DNA of 64,000 nt from Gammaproteobacteria bacterium (GTDB lineage: Bacteria; Pseudomonadota; Gammaproteobacteria; Eutrophobiales; Eutrophobiaceae), in the NCBI GenBank assembly GCA_011772965.1, contig WVYN01000080.1:86606-150605 (forward strand), written 5' to 3'. The stretch's first letter is position 1. Every line of letters starts with the position of its first letter. Positions 17,960-27,857 of this stretch are shown here, piece after piece. Under the pieces are notes generated by a model. It had not been told where the DNA came from and did not search any database. It worked only from the letters and a program-made list of their open reading frames with translations. A program made the translations under genes and the position numbers.

Positions 17960-20413
17960 ATGTTTCATAAAATAAAAAATATATATAACACAATTGTTAT
18001 TGAAAACCCCATGGTTGTTTTGGCGACAATGGTGTGCATCTTTGTTTTCTTTGCCTATCACATCAAGGATTTCAGACTGGATGCTTCAGCAGATTCCCTG
18101 CTATTGGAAGATGATGAGGATCTGAGAATGTTTCGAAATCTCATCGACCGATATCGTGCCAGGGAATTTCTGTTCGTAACATTTACGCCAGATGACGATC
18201 TGTTTTCTGATAATTCTCTCAGGCAGATTAAAAGTCTGCGTGATGAATTGAATGAACTGAGCGCTGTGTCATCTGTTATATCTATTATTGATGTTCCATT
18301 GGTGAAACAGGTTGAGGGTACTCTTGCTGAGGTAGCAAGGAACTACAGGACACTGGAGAGTCCGGATGTTGATCGTGAAAGAGCAAAACGGGAGCTTATG
18401 GACAGCCCCGTATTCAGTGAGATGGTCATCAGTGCAGATGGGCAAACTACGGCACTTCAAATCAATCTTGTTGATCATCCTGAGTTCAGGGAATTGCAAA
18501 AGCGGAGAAATTCACTTCTGCTTGCACAGAGGAAAGGTGAGCTGTTATCAGGTCAGGAGCAGGAGCTGGCACAAGTACTTGAATGGTATCAGTCAAGGAA
18601 GAAGGAACTCGCTGAGCAAAACCATGAAACCATAATGAAAGTAAGAAACATCATGGAACCTTACCGTCATTATGGGACCTTGCACCTGGGTGGTGTCCCG
18701 ATGATCACGGATGACATGATCACCTATATCAAGAATGATCTCGTGGTATTCGGGTTTGGTGTCTTTGCATTTCTGGTGATTATGCTCAGCATCATTTTCA
18801 GGCGTAAGCGCTGGGTTATACTGCCTCTCGTTAGTTGTACCTATGCCGGTTTGTTGATGATGGGTTTGCTGGGGCTTATCGGGTGGCAGGTCACGGTAAT
18901 ATCGTCGAACTTTATTTCCCTCATGCTCATCAGCACTATGGCAATGAACATACACCTTGTGGTTCGTTACCGTCAGCTCCGGAATGATCATCCAGATAAC
19001 TCACAGCGTGAGCTGGTTTCTGAAATGACAGGGAAAATGATCTGGCCTTGCCTCTATACAGCGTTGACAACCATTCTTGCATTCATGTCATTGGTTGTCA
19101 GTGACATTAAGCCGGTTATTGATTTTGGCTGGATGATGACGATGGGCTTATCTGTCACCTTTGCAACTTCATTCCTATTATTTCCCAGCCTGCTGATGTT
19201 GATGCAAAAGACGGATACTATGCCAACCGAACGTAAATTTCAGTTCACTTCGCTGCTGGCAAAAATTACTGAGCACCATGGTGAAAAGGTCATTGGTATT
19301 GCAATCATGTTTGCCATGGCCAGTCTTTATGGTATTAGCCGGCTTGAAGTTGAAAACAGTTTTATCAATTTTTTCAGTGATGAAACCGAAATCTACCAGG
19401 GGCTGAAATTAATTGATGAAAAACTGGGCGGTACGACGCCACTGGATATATTAATTAAGTTTCCTGAAGATGAACCTGTGGTTGAAGAAGATAGTGAGTT
19501 CGATCTGATTTTTGAAAGTTTTGATACAGGTAACGAGGAGGATTACTGGTTTACGCCCCAAAAAGTCGAGAAGATTGAGAAGGTTCATGATTACCTGGCA
19601 AACCAGGATGCTGTCGGCAAGGTCCTATCGCTGGCGTCGCTGATCAAGGTGGGTGAGGATGTAAACAAGGGAAAGTTCGATGCGTTTGAACTCGCAATTG
19701 TTAACAAACGCATGCCTGAAGAACTCAAGGAGAGCATGATTGATCCCTATATTTCCATTGCAGATGACGAAGCCCGGATAAATATCCGGATCAAGGACTC
19801 GTTGCCGGATTTACGCCGGAATGAATTATTGCAGCGGATTGACAGGGGATTGAATAATAGACTTGGTTTGGAAAAGGATGAATATCAGATTACTGGGCTG
19901 CTGGTCCTTTACAATAATATGTTACAGAGTCTATTCTCCTCACAGATTGAAACCCTGGGTGTGGTTATGGCAGGCATTGCCCTGATGCTGCTGCTGTTAT
20001 TCCGATCAATTTCCTTGGCCGTCATCGGTATTATTCCCAACCTTCTTGCTGCCACGATCATCCTGGGGTTGATGGGTATTCTTGGAATACCCCTGGATAT
20101 GATGACGATTACCATCGCGGCCATCACCATCGGAATCGCTGTAGACAACAGCATTCATTATATATACCGATTCAGGGAAGAGTATGCCCGGATCGGTGAT
20201 TACACAAAAACCCTGCATTATTGCCATGCTAATATTGGTAACGCGGTTTTTTATACGGCTATTACCATCATCATCGGGTTTTCCATTCTGGTTTTATCAA
20301 ATTTCATACCGACAATTTATTTTGGTGTCTTGACGGCACTGGCCATGTCCATCGCCCTGTTGGCAGCACTTACCCTGTTGCCAAAGCTGATACTCTGGTG
20401 GCGGCCGTTCTGA
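17960..20413 (+). CDS. RND-superfamily (MMPL/HAE3-type) exporter
   Basis: This 817-residue inner-membrane protein has the two-fold RND plan. Transmembrane helix 1 is at about 17-35, followed by a periplasmic loop to about 255 and a five-helix bundle from about 260 to 415. Helix 7 is near 440, a second loop runs to about 655 with ENSFINFFSDETEIYQGL, and a final five-helix bundle contains ITIGIAVDNSIHYIYRFREE. It belongs to the COG1033 predicted exporters (related to HpnN, which moves hopanoids), not to SecD or drug pumps. A gene for an MlaC lipid carrier follows 162 bp downstream, resembling the hpnN-hpnM pairing. Lipid or hydrophobe transport is therefore likely, though the substrate is unknown. 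Confidence 0.88.
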   Translation: MFHKIKNIYNTIVIENPMVVLATMVCIFVFFAYHIKDFRLDASADSLLLEDDEDLRMFRNLIDRYRAREFLFVTFTPDDDLFSDNSLRQIKSLRDELNELSAVSSVISIIDVPLVKQVEGTLAEVARNYRTLESPDVDRERAKRELMDSPVFSEMVISADGQTTALQINLVDHPEFRELQKRRNSLLLAQRKGELLSGQEQELAQVLEWYQSRKKELAEQNHETIMKVRNIMEPYRHYGTLHLGGVPMITDDMITYIKNDLVVFGFGVFAFLVIMLSIIFRRKRWVILPLVSCTYAGLLMMGLLGLIGWQVTVISSNFISLMLISTMAMNIHLVVRYRQLRNDHPDNSQRELVSEMTGKMIWPCLYTALTTILAFMSLVVSDIKPVIDFGWMMTMGLSVTFATSFLLFPSLLMLMQKTDTMPTERKFQFTSLLAKITEHHGEKVIGIAIMFAMASLYGISRLEVENSFINFFSDETEIYQGLKLIDEKLGGTTPLDILIKFPEDEPVVEEDSEFDLIFESFDTGNEEDYWFTPQKVEKIEKVHDYLANQDAVGKVLSLASLIKVGEDVNKGKFDAFELAIVNKRMPEELKESMIDPYISIADDEARINIRIKDSLPDLRRNELLQRIDRGLNNRLGLEKDEYQITGLLVLYNNMLQSLFSSQIETLGVVMAGIALMLLLLFRSISLAVIGIIPNLLAATIILGLMGILGIPLDMMTITIAAITIGIAVDNSIHYIYRFREEYARIGDYTKTLHYCHANIGNAVFYTAITIIIGFSILVLSNFIPTIYFGVLTALAMSIALLAALTLLPKLILWWRPF

Positions 20414-20427
20414 CACGCTTGCGTTGA

Positions 20428-20442
20428 GCCGGCAAAGCCGGC
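20428..20442 (+). repeat. Short GCCGGC hairpin after the RND gene
   Basis: GCCGGC-AAA-GCCGGC at 20428-20442 forms a 6-bp GC stem fifteen bases past the exporter stop, followed by AT-rich sequence without a T-run. It may weaken read-through into the MlaC gene. The remaining gap to 20575 shows no further signal. Confidence 0.3.
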
Positions 20443-20575
20443 AAATTTAATTAAATGTAAACGATTTCAGTTAGTTGTGCTCTGTATCCCAAACTGCCGG
20501 CCATGAAACCTTTTTATACGGGGCATATCAAATTAAAATAGCGCTACTTATCAGCATCAGGACTATTACAAAAAT

Positions 20576-21220
20576 ATGAAAATTTCGAGTTTTACACTAA
20601 CCCATGCAGTTTTACTTTGCTGCCTGCTGGTTGTAACCCGGGATTCCATTGCTGATATTCACCCGGCAGAACAGGTGGTCAAGACCACTACCGACCAGGT
20701 TATCGAAAGGCTGATTGCTGACAAAGCAGAACTAGAGGCCAACCCGAACGGGATTTATGATCTCGTTAACAAGCTGATCATTCCCCACTTTGATTTTGTC
20801 AGTATGTCAAAGTGGGTGCTCGGGAAAACAAACTGGAAGGCCGCCAGCATGGACCAACAGGAAAGATTCGTCTCGGAATTCCGCACCCTTCTGGTACGTA
20901 CCTACGCCAAGGCCCTGCTCGAGTACTCGAACAACGAAATCATTTTTCTGCCAGTTGATACCAGGCCAAACTCAAAACTCGTCAGGGTCAATACCGAAGT
21001 GCAAAGCGAAGGGGCCAAGCCAATACCTATTAACTACACCATGCATAACGGCAGCGGCAACTGGAAGGTTATTGATATCAATGTCGATGGAATCAGCCTG
21101 GTGGCAACCTACCGGGGTTCATTCGCCGCCGAGATAAAAGAGCATGGTATGGAAGCCCTGATAAACCAACTTGCCAACAGGAACGCCGGCCTGGCTGAAG
21201 ATACCACGGCATCTAACTAG
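20576..21220 (+). CDS. mlaC: MlaC-family phospholipid-binding periplasmic protein
   Basis: The 214-residue protein has a signal peptide (about 1-26, ending ...VTRDSIA-D) and the MlaC/Ttg2D domain, with VNKLIIPHFDFVSMSKWVLG, RTLLVRTYAKALLEY and the C-terminal VATYRGSFAAEIKEHG. MlaC carries phospholipids between the outer-membrane MlaA and the inner-membrane MlaFEDB complex. The place is canonical (mlaC before ibaG-murA), but mlaF, mlaE, mlaD and mlaB are absent here and an RND exporter gene stands upstream instead. About 38 percent of the window away lies a second MlaC paralogue (9319-9912). Confidence 0.9.
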   Translation: MKISSFTLTHAVLLCCLLVVTRDSIADIHPAEQVVKTTTDQVIERLIADKAELEANPNGIYDLVNKLIIPHFDFVSMSKWVLGKTNWKAASMDQQERFVSEFRTLLVRTYAKALLEYSNNEIIFLPVDTRPNSKLVRVNTEVQSEGAKPIPINYTMHNGSGNWKVIDINVDGISLVATYRGSFAAEIKEHGMEALINQLANRNAGLAEDTTASN

Positions 21221-21307
21221 AAACCCCACCAGTCCTGCAACGGGCCAGACATACCCGTGAAGGCATGTTATTGGTAGCAATTCATATATAATTGTGCCGT
21301 TTATCGT

Positions 21308-21325
21308 GCCGGGAACTGTCCCGGC
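21308..21325 (+). repeat. GC hairpin upstream of ibaG
   Basis: GCCGGGA-ACTG-TCCCGGC is a perfect 7-bp stem with a 4-nt loop, 38 bp before the ibaG start. It could end the mlaC transcript or form part of the ibaG leader. There is no T-run directly after it. Confidence 0.35.
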
Positions 21326-21363
21326 GTTGACTTATATATACTAAAAAACAGGGAGTTAACCGA

Positions 21364-21618
21364 GTGCAAGCTGAAGATATCAAGGCGTTGATCGCAACAG
21401 GACTGACCGATGTTCGCATTGAGATTGATGGTGATGGAACTCATTTTCAGGCAACAATTGTCAGTGATCAGTTCGAGGGTAAGTCGATGCTGCAGAGACA
21501 CCAACTGGTCTATAAGGCCCTTGGTGAGAAAATGGGTACCGATATCCATGCCCTGTCCATGCAGACATTCACCACATCCGAGTGGGACGAACGTAAGAAC
21601 CTCAGCCTGTTGAAATAA
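21364..21618 (+). CDS. ibaG: BolA-family protein IbaG
   Basis: An 84-residue BolA-fold protein with a GTG start preceded by GGGAG. The sequence DGTHFQATIVSDQFEGKSML and the conserved histidine in DIHALSMQTFTTSEWDE match IbaG, the acid-inducible BolA paralogue encoded before murA. Such proteins bind monothiol glutaredoxin with a shared [2Fe-2S] cluster and take part in iron-sulfur or redox signalling. It lies 9 bp before murA, so the two are co-transcribed. Confidence 0.95.
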   Translation: MQAEDIKALIATGLTDVRIEIDGDGTHFQATIVSDQFEGKSMLQRHQLVYKALGEKMGTDIHALSMQTFTTSEWDERKNLSLLK

Positions 21619-22890
<1,272 letters not shown>

Positions 22891-22943
22891 TCCAGCCCGC
22901 TGCTGCTCAATAAACCCGGGGAACCCTCAGAAAAAATTTTTTC

Positions 22944-23579
22944 ATGAACAGATCACATAACCTCACGATCGCTGTGTCCAAGGGGCGCATTTTGACCGAG
23001 GCACTGCCGTTACTGACAGAACTTGGTATCAGACCTGTTGAAGCCCCGGAACAGACGCGCAAGTTGATCCTGGAAACCGCCAAGCCGGGCATCAAGCTGG
23101 TTGTTGTCCGGGCGACGGATGTGCCGACCTACGTGGAATATGGTGCCGCTGATCTGGGGATCGCCGGCAAGGATGTGTTGTTGGAATACGGGGGCAAAGG
23201 ACTGTATGAGCCGGTGGACCTTAAGATTGCCCGCTGCAAGATGGTGCTGGCTGGCCCGAAAAAAGAAGCAAAGCTAAACCGCCGGTTGCGGGTTGCCACC
23301 AAGTATATTAAAACCACCCGTGATTATTTTGCTTCACGCGGGGAACAAGTCGAGATCATCAAGCTCTATGGATCCATGGAGCTGGCCCCTTTGCTGGGCC
23401 TGGCCGATCGGATTGTTGATTTGATAGATACGGGGAATACTCTGAAGGCCAATGGCCTGGTGCCACTGGAACTAATTACCTGGATCAGTTCCAGGCTCAT
23501 CGTTAATACGGCAGCGATGAAAATGAAACATGAATTGATCAAACCCATCATTAATCAGCTGGAGCAACTTTGTAAATAA
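22944..23579 (+). CDS. hisG: ATP phosphoribosyltransferase, short form
   Basis: A 211-residue HisG of the short type (HisG-S): the catalytic domain starting [18 protein letters not shown] and the PRPP-binding region [17 protein letters not shown] are present, but the roughly 80-residue C-terminal regulatory domain of the long form is lacking. Short HisG works in an octamer with HisZ, which is not in this window. It catalyses the first step of histidine synthesis. Its stop overlaps the hisD start by one base. Confidence 0.97.
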   Translation: MNRSHNLTIAVSKGRILTEALPLLTELGIRPVEAPEQTRKLILETAKPGIKLVVVRATDVPTYVEYGAADLGIAGKDVLLEYGGKGLYEPVDLKIARCKMVLAGPKKEAKLNRRLRVATKYIKTTRDYFASRGEQVEIIKLYGSMELAPLLGLADRIVDLIDTGNTLKANGLVPLELITWISSRLIVNTAAMKMKHELIKPIINQLEQLCK

Positions 23580-24874
23580 TGATCACAAAACTTGACACCG
23601 CGGCAGAGGATTTTGCAGAGCGTTTCCTGGCACTGCTGAGTGCGACCAGCGAGCCGGACGCGGATCTGATCAACACCGTGCAGGATATTATTCAGGATGT
23701 CCGTAATCGGGGTGATGAGGCACTGCTGGAATACACCAATCGTTTTGATAGAAGACAGGCGAGCCTTACTGATCTGGAAATAGCCGCTGAGACCCTGAAC
23801 CAGGCAGTGGCTGAGATACCGCAGGCAACCCGGCAGGCACTGGAATCCGCGGTCAAGCGAATCCAAAATTATCATGATCGGCAAAAGCAGGAATCCTGGG
23901 AATACCAGGATGCGGAGGGTACGGTCCTTGGTCAGCAGATTACTGCACTCGACCGGGTTGGTGTCTATGTGCCAGGTGGCAAGGCCGCCTATCCATCCTC
24001 TGTGTTGATGAACATCATCCCGGCGCAAGTTGCCGGTGTCGGTGAGATTGTCATGGTGGTTCCGTGTCCCGATGACGAGATGAACCCGGTCGTGCTGGCA
24101 GCCGCCAGCATAGCCGGAGTTGACCGTGTGTTTTCTGTTGGTGGCGCACAGGCTGTTGCCGCTCTGGCCTATGGTACACAATCGGTACCTAAGGTAGACA
24201 AGATCGTGGGACCCGGAAACCGCTATGTCGCTGTGGCCAAGCGCATGGTGTTCGGTGTGGCCGGAATCGATATGATTGCCGGGCCTTCCGAGATCCTTAT
24301 CATCAGTGATGGCAGCGGGGATCCGGACTGGACCGCTATGGATATGTTCTCACAGGCCGAACATGACGAAGATGCGAGGGCGATATTGTTATGCCCGGAT
24401 TCAGGTTATCTCGAGCAGGTGGAAACCAGCATCAAGCAATTATTACCGACCATGGAACGGGCCGAAATTATTGAGGCCTCGTTACGAAACCATGGTGCCC
24501 TGATCCGGACACGGGACCTGGATGAGGCCATTAGTCTTGCCAACCGGATAGCCCCGGAGCATCTGGAACTTGCCCTGACAGAGCCAGACGATTGGGTACG
24601 CAAGATCCGGCATGCCGGTGCCATCTTCATGGGCCACTTTACGGCAGAGGTTCTGGGCGACTATTGTGCCGGTCCCAATCACGTCCTGCCAACGTCAGGA
24701 ACCGCGCGTTTCTCATCACCGCTGGGTGTTTATGATTTTCAAAAACGATCTTCGATCATCAAATGCTCAGACAGCTCTGTAGCGCCCCTTGCAGCAACCG
24801 CATCGGTGCTGGCTCGTGCCGAAGGATTGACTGCGCACGCCCGTTCAGCTGAATATCGTTTGAAGAAAAACTGA
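23579..24874 (+). CDS. hisD: Histidinol dehydrogenase
   Basis: This 431-residue zinc enzyme carries out the last two oxidations of histidine synthesis, histidinol to histidine, with NAD+. Conserved segments include [44 protein letters not shown], the zinc-ligand region [10 protein letters not shown] and the active-site [12 protein letters not shown]. It sits between hisG (1-bp overlap) and hisC (47-bp gap), as in many gammaproteobacteria that keep the rest of the his genes elsewhere. Confidence 0.98.
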   Translation: MITKLDTAAEDFAERFLALLSATSEPDADLINTVQDIIQDVRNRGDEALLEYTNRFDRRQASLTDLEIAAETLNQAVAEIPQATRQALESAVKRIQNYHDRQKQESWEYQDAEGTVLGQQITALDRVGVYVPGGKAAYPSSVLMNIIPAQVAGVGEIVMVVPCPDDEMNPVVLAAASIAGVDRVFSVGGAQAVAALAYGTQSVPKVDKIVGPGNRYVAVAKRMVFGVAGIDMIAGPSEILIISDGSGDPDWTAMDMFSQAEHDEDARAILLCPDSGYLEQVETSIKQLLPTMERAEIIEASLRNHGALIRTRDLDEAISLANRIAPEHLELALTEPDDWVRKIRHAGAIFMGHFTAEVLGDYCAGPNHVLPTSGTARFSSPLGVYDFQKRSSIIKCSDSSVAPLAATASVLARAEGLTAHARSAEYRLKKN

Positions 24875-24921
24875 GTCCAGGTTGTTGCCAGTGTTAGCCG
24901 GGTAACTGGCCTCACAGTTCG

Positions 24922-25995
24922 ATGAAACGTATCAAGCAACTCATCAAATCCTCAGTGCTGGCCATGCAGTCTTATCAGGTACTGGCAGCGAATGGATTAA
25001 CCAAGCTCGATGCCATGGAAAACCCCTATCCGTGGCCGGATGATCTCAAGCGAGAATGGCTGAAGGTGATTAGTAGCGTCGAGATCAATCGTTATCCCGA
25101 GGCCGGGGCCAATGCCTTGAAAGCGTCCATCTGCAAAGCACTCAAACTGCCAGATGGTATGGACATCATGTTGGGTAACGGTTCGGATGAACTTATCCAG
25201 ATCCTGGCGTTGGCCCTCGGCGGTAGCGACCGGGTGTTTATGGCACCGGAACCCAGTTTCGTGATGTATCGCCAGATCAGTCAAACAGTGGATGCCCGGT
25301 TCGTCGGAGTGCCCCTTATGCCTGACAATTTCTCTCTTAACCGTGAGGCCATGTTGTCGGCGATTGCTGTACATGAACCGTCATTGATCTTCTTTGCCCG
25401 GCCGAATAATCCTACCGGTAACCTGTTTGACGAAAATCTGATTATCGAGATTGTGCAGGAGGCGCAAGGTCTGGTTGTAATCGACGAGGCTTATTATGCG
25501 TTTGCAAAAGAGACACTGATGGAATATCTGCCCCGGTTTGAGAACTTGCTGATTATGCGCACCTTCTCAAAATCAGGCCTCGCCGGTCTCAGGCTGGGCT
25601 ATTTGATGGGTTCCCGTGACTGGCTGGTGGAGCTGGATAAAATCAGGCTGCCTTACAATATTAATGTGCTGACCCAGAAGACCGTTGAATTCATCCTTGG
25701 GCATTCCAAGCTACTTGAAGACCAGGCCGCGGCCATTTGTGCACACCGGGAACAATTGTATGCGGCACTGGCGGCTATCCCTGGGCTAAGTGTCTGGCCC
25801 AGTGCAGCCAATTTTTTGTTATTCAGATCCAGTAACCAGCCCGCTTTGGAAGTCTTCGAGGGCCTGAAACGGGCAGGGGTCTTGATCAAGAACCTGGATG
25901 ACAGCCACCCGCTGCTGGAAAATTGTCTGCGGGTCACGGTGGGCCTTGATACTGAAAATCACCGTTTTCTGGAAGCGCTGGAGTCACTGATTTAG
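24922..25995 (+). CDS. hisC: Histidinol-phosphate aminotransferase
   Basis: A 357-residue class II aminotransferase dependent on PLP. It has ANGLTKLDAMENPYPWP near the N-terminus, FFARPNNPTGNLF, VIDEAYYAF and the PLP-lysine motif RTFSKSGLAGLRLGY. It converts imidazole-acetol phosphate to histidinol phosphate. The start at ATG 24922 leaves about 15 residues before the usual family start, and a later start at ATG 24964 is possible. The gene is convergent with the protease gene, one base apart. Confidence 0.96.
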   Translation: MKRIKQLIKSSVLAMQSYQVLAANGLTKLDAMENPYPWPDDLKREWLKVISSVEINRYPEAGANALKASICKALKLPDGMDIMLGNGSDELIQILALALGGSDRVFMAPEPSFVMYRQISQTVDARFVGVPLMPDNFSLNREAMLSAIAVHEPSLIFFARPNNPTGNLFDENLIIEIVQEAQGLVVIDEAYYAFAKETLMEYLPRFENLLIMRTFSKSGLAGLRLGYLMGSRDWLVELDKIRLPYNINVLTQKTVEFILGHSKLLEDQAAAICAHREQLYAALAAIPGLSVWPSAANFLLFRSSNQPALEVFEGLKRAGVLIKNLDDSHPLLENCLRVTVGLDTENHRFLEALESLI

Positions 25996-25996
25996 A

Positions 25997-27118
25997 TCAT
26001 CTACCAAATACCGGGCGTTCAGCCACTCTGGCGGTGACGATGATCTTCTCCCAGCCCCTTAATAACTCGATTTCAACAGTTTCACCGGGCACGATATCAG
26101 AGATCATCTCGATGGCCTGTTGCGGGCTGGTAAGATTCTGCTGATTGATGTTCCGAATGACATCGCCCGGCATGATCCCGGCCAGGTCCGCCGGGCCACC
26201 GTTCAGTACGCCGGCGACCAGGACACCGCCACCTTCGATACCGCTATCCTGGAGCAGGTTCGGAGGCAAGATCTGGGCCTCGATACCCAGCCAGCCACGC
26301 ACGACATGACCTTTGGAAATGAGTTGTTCCATAACATGCAGCGCCATATTGATGGGCGTAGCAAGACCTATTCCCTCAGAGCCGCCGCTGCTGGAAACAA
26401 TGGCGGTATTAATGCCGATCAACTCTCCACGGGCAGTGATCAACGCACCACCGGAATTGCCTGGGTTGATGTCAGCGTCAGTCTGGATAAAGTCCTCAAA
26501 AGTCGTGATGCCCATGCGTTTTCGACCTTTGGCGCTGACAATACCCTGGGTTACTGTCTGACCAAAATCATAGGGGTTGCCGATAGCGAGGACGACATCA
26601 CCAACTTTCAGCTGATCGGAGTCCCCTACTGTGATCTGCGGCAGGTCAGGCAAATCAATTTTAAGCACGGCCAGATCGGTATCGTTATCAATACCGATCA
26701 CCTCCGCCCGGGTCTGATAACCATTATTGAATGTAATATTGATTTCGTCCTTGCCCTGGATCACATGGGCATTGGTGAGGACATAGCCGTCCGTATTCAT
26801 CAGCACGCCGGAACCCAGGTTACTGTCACGACGAGTACCCGGACCGGGTTGTTGTGGTTGTCCAAAAAAACGCTGAAACAGCGGATCCTGGAACAGCGGG
26901 TTTACGGGTCGCTGAAACACCTTACTGGCATAGACATTAACCACGGCGGGTGCCGCCTGGGCGACAGCCTCGTTGTATGAGCTGATATAATTGTTACCCG
27001 CTGATTTCGCAGAACCTGTCGGACCGTGGACCAGCTCAGGCCAGAGTATCAAGATAACCCCGGCAGCCAGCAATCCGACCAATACGTAGCGGATTATGTA
27101 GTTCAGACTTGAAGTAAT
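25997..27118 (-). CDS. degS: DegS/AlgW-type periplasmic serine protease (candidate ATT start)
   Basis: The protein has one N-terminal membrane anchor (YIIRYVLVGLLAAGVILIL), a trypsin-like domain with catalytic His118, Asp148 and Ser222 (TNAHVI, NDTDLAVL, NPGNSGGAL) and a single PDZ domain. That is the layout of DegS, which senses misfolded outer-membrane proteins and cuts the anti-sigma factor RseA. No ATG, GTG, TTG or CTG lies between a far upstream TTG (27238) and residue 5 of the anchor region. An ideal GGAGG sits eight bases before ATT at 27118-27116, giving 373 residues. The TTG start would add 40 unrelated residues and run into the petA promoter region. The ATT choice is inference. Confidence 0.88.
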   Translation of the reverse strand: MTSSLNYIIRYVLVGLLAAGVILILWPELVHGPTGSAKSAGNNYISSYNEAVAQAAPAVVNVYASKVFQRPVNPLFQDPLFQRFFGQPQQPGPGTRRDSNLGSGVLMNTDGYVLTNAHVIQGKDEINITFNNGYQTRAEVIGIDNDTDLAVLKIDLPDLPQITVGDSDQLKVGDVVLAIGNPYDFGQTVTQGIVSAKGRKRMGITTFEDFIQTDADINPGNSGGALITARGELIGINTAIVSSSGGSEGIGLATPINMALHVMEQLISKGHVVRGWLGIEAQILPPNLLQDSGIEGGGVLVAGVLNGGPADLAGIMPGDVIRNINQQNLTSPQQAIEMISDIVPGETVEIELLRGWEKIIVTARVAERPVFGR

Positions 27119-27190
27119 TTGTATTTCCTCCCGGGTCTCAAAGTAAGATAGGGTAGCCGTTTTTTTGAAAGATGGCTTGACATGCCATGT

Positions 27191-27196
27191 TATAAT
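27191..27196 (+). promoter_or_regulatory. Candidate -10 element for petABC
   Basis: A perfect TATAAT stands 65 bp before the petA start. The best upstream -35 (TTGAAA, 27165-27170) is 20 bp away, and TTGACA (27177-27182) is only 8 bp away, so the promoter is not a textbook one. No FNR box was seen nearby. Confidence 0.3.
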
Positions 27197-27260
27197 ACCG
27201 CCTTTGCAATGAATACACGGCAGTGCATTACAGATCAAGTTTCTGTGGGGAATCTAACAT

Positions 27261-27857
27261 ATGCAAGACGGGGCAGTTGACAAACATCGCCGCCGGTTTT
27301 TGACGACGACCGCAACTGTCGTCGGTGGCGCCGGTGTCATAGCAAGCAGCATTCCTTTTATTTCCGCCTTAAAACCCAGCGAAAAAACCAAGGCAATTGG
27401 TGCGCCTGTCGAGGTGGATATCAGTGAGATGAAACCCGGTGAAAAACTCGTCATTGAGTGGCAGGGTAAACCAGTCTGGATATTAAAACGTGATCAAAAG
27501 ACACTGAATGATCTGGAATTGCTTGATGAAAAATTGCGTGATCCGGATTCAGAGCAGCCTCAGCAACCTGATTATGCTGAGAATCAATACCGCTCTATCC
27601 GGCCCGAATACCTTGTGGTAGTCGGGCTTTGTACGCATCTTGGATGTTCACCCAATTATTTTCCAATTAATGCGAATGCTGGTCTGGGCGATGACTGGAA
27701 AGGCGGTTTCTTCTGTCCATGTCATGGCTCACGTTTTGACCTTGCTGGGCGTGTCTTCAAGGGCGTGCCGGCACCGACAAACCTAGTGATCCCTCCCTAC
27801 AAGTATCTGAGTGATAGCCGTATCCTGATAGGTGATGATTCCGGAGAGATAGCATGA
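27261..27857 (+). CDS. petA: Ubiquinol-cytochrome c reductase Rieske iron-sulfur subunit
   Basis: The 198-residue bc1 subunit starts with a twin-arginine export signal (HRRRFLTTTA) and one membrane helix (about 18-37). The [2Fe-2S] cluster is bound by Cys124 and His126 in CTHLGC and Cys152 and His155 in CPCHG, with Cys129-Cys154 forming the disulfide. It passes electrons from ubiquinol to cytochrome c1. The stop overlaps petB by 4 bp. An insert between the anchor and the cluster (LDEKLRDPDSEQPQQPD) is usual for proteobacterial forms. Confidence 0.98.
   Translation: MQDGAVDKHRRRFLTTTATVVGGAGVIASSIPFISALKPSEKTKAIGAPVEVDISEMKPGEKLVIEWQGKPVWILKRDQKTLNDLELLDEKLRDPDSEQPQQPDYAENQYRSIRPEYLVVVGLCTHLGCSPNYFPINANAGLGDDWKGGFFCPCHGSRFDLAGRVFKGVPAPTNLVIPPYKYLSDSRILIGDDSGEIA

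Noticed and set aside
22944..23579. hisG as a truncated gene
   Set aside because: At 211 residues it is complete for the short HisG form that works with HisZ, and it starts and ends at family-typical positions.
26120..26980. Long open frame (286 codons) on the plus strand inside the protease gene
   Set aside because: It is antisense to the well-conserved DegS-type gene, has no recognisable domain or ribosome site, and its composition follows the codon structure of the real gene.
27177..27196. TTGACA and TATAAT before petA as one promoter
   Set aside because: They are only 8 bp apart, too close for sigma-70; only the -10 was kept as a weak candidate.
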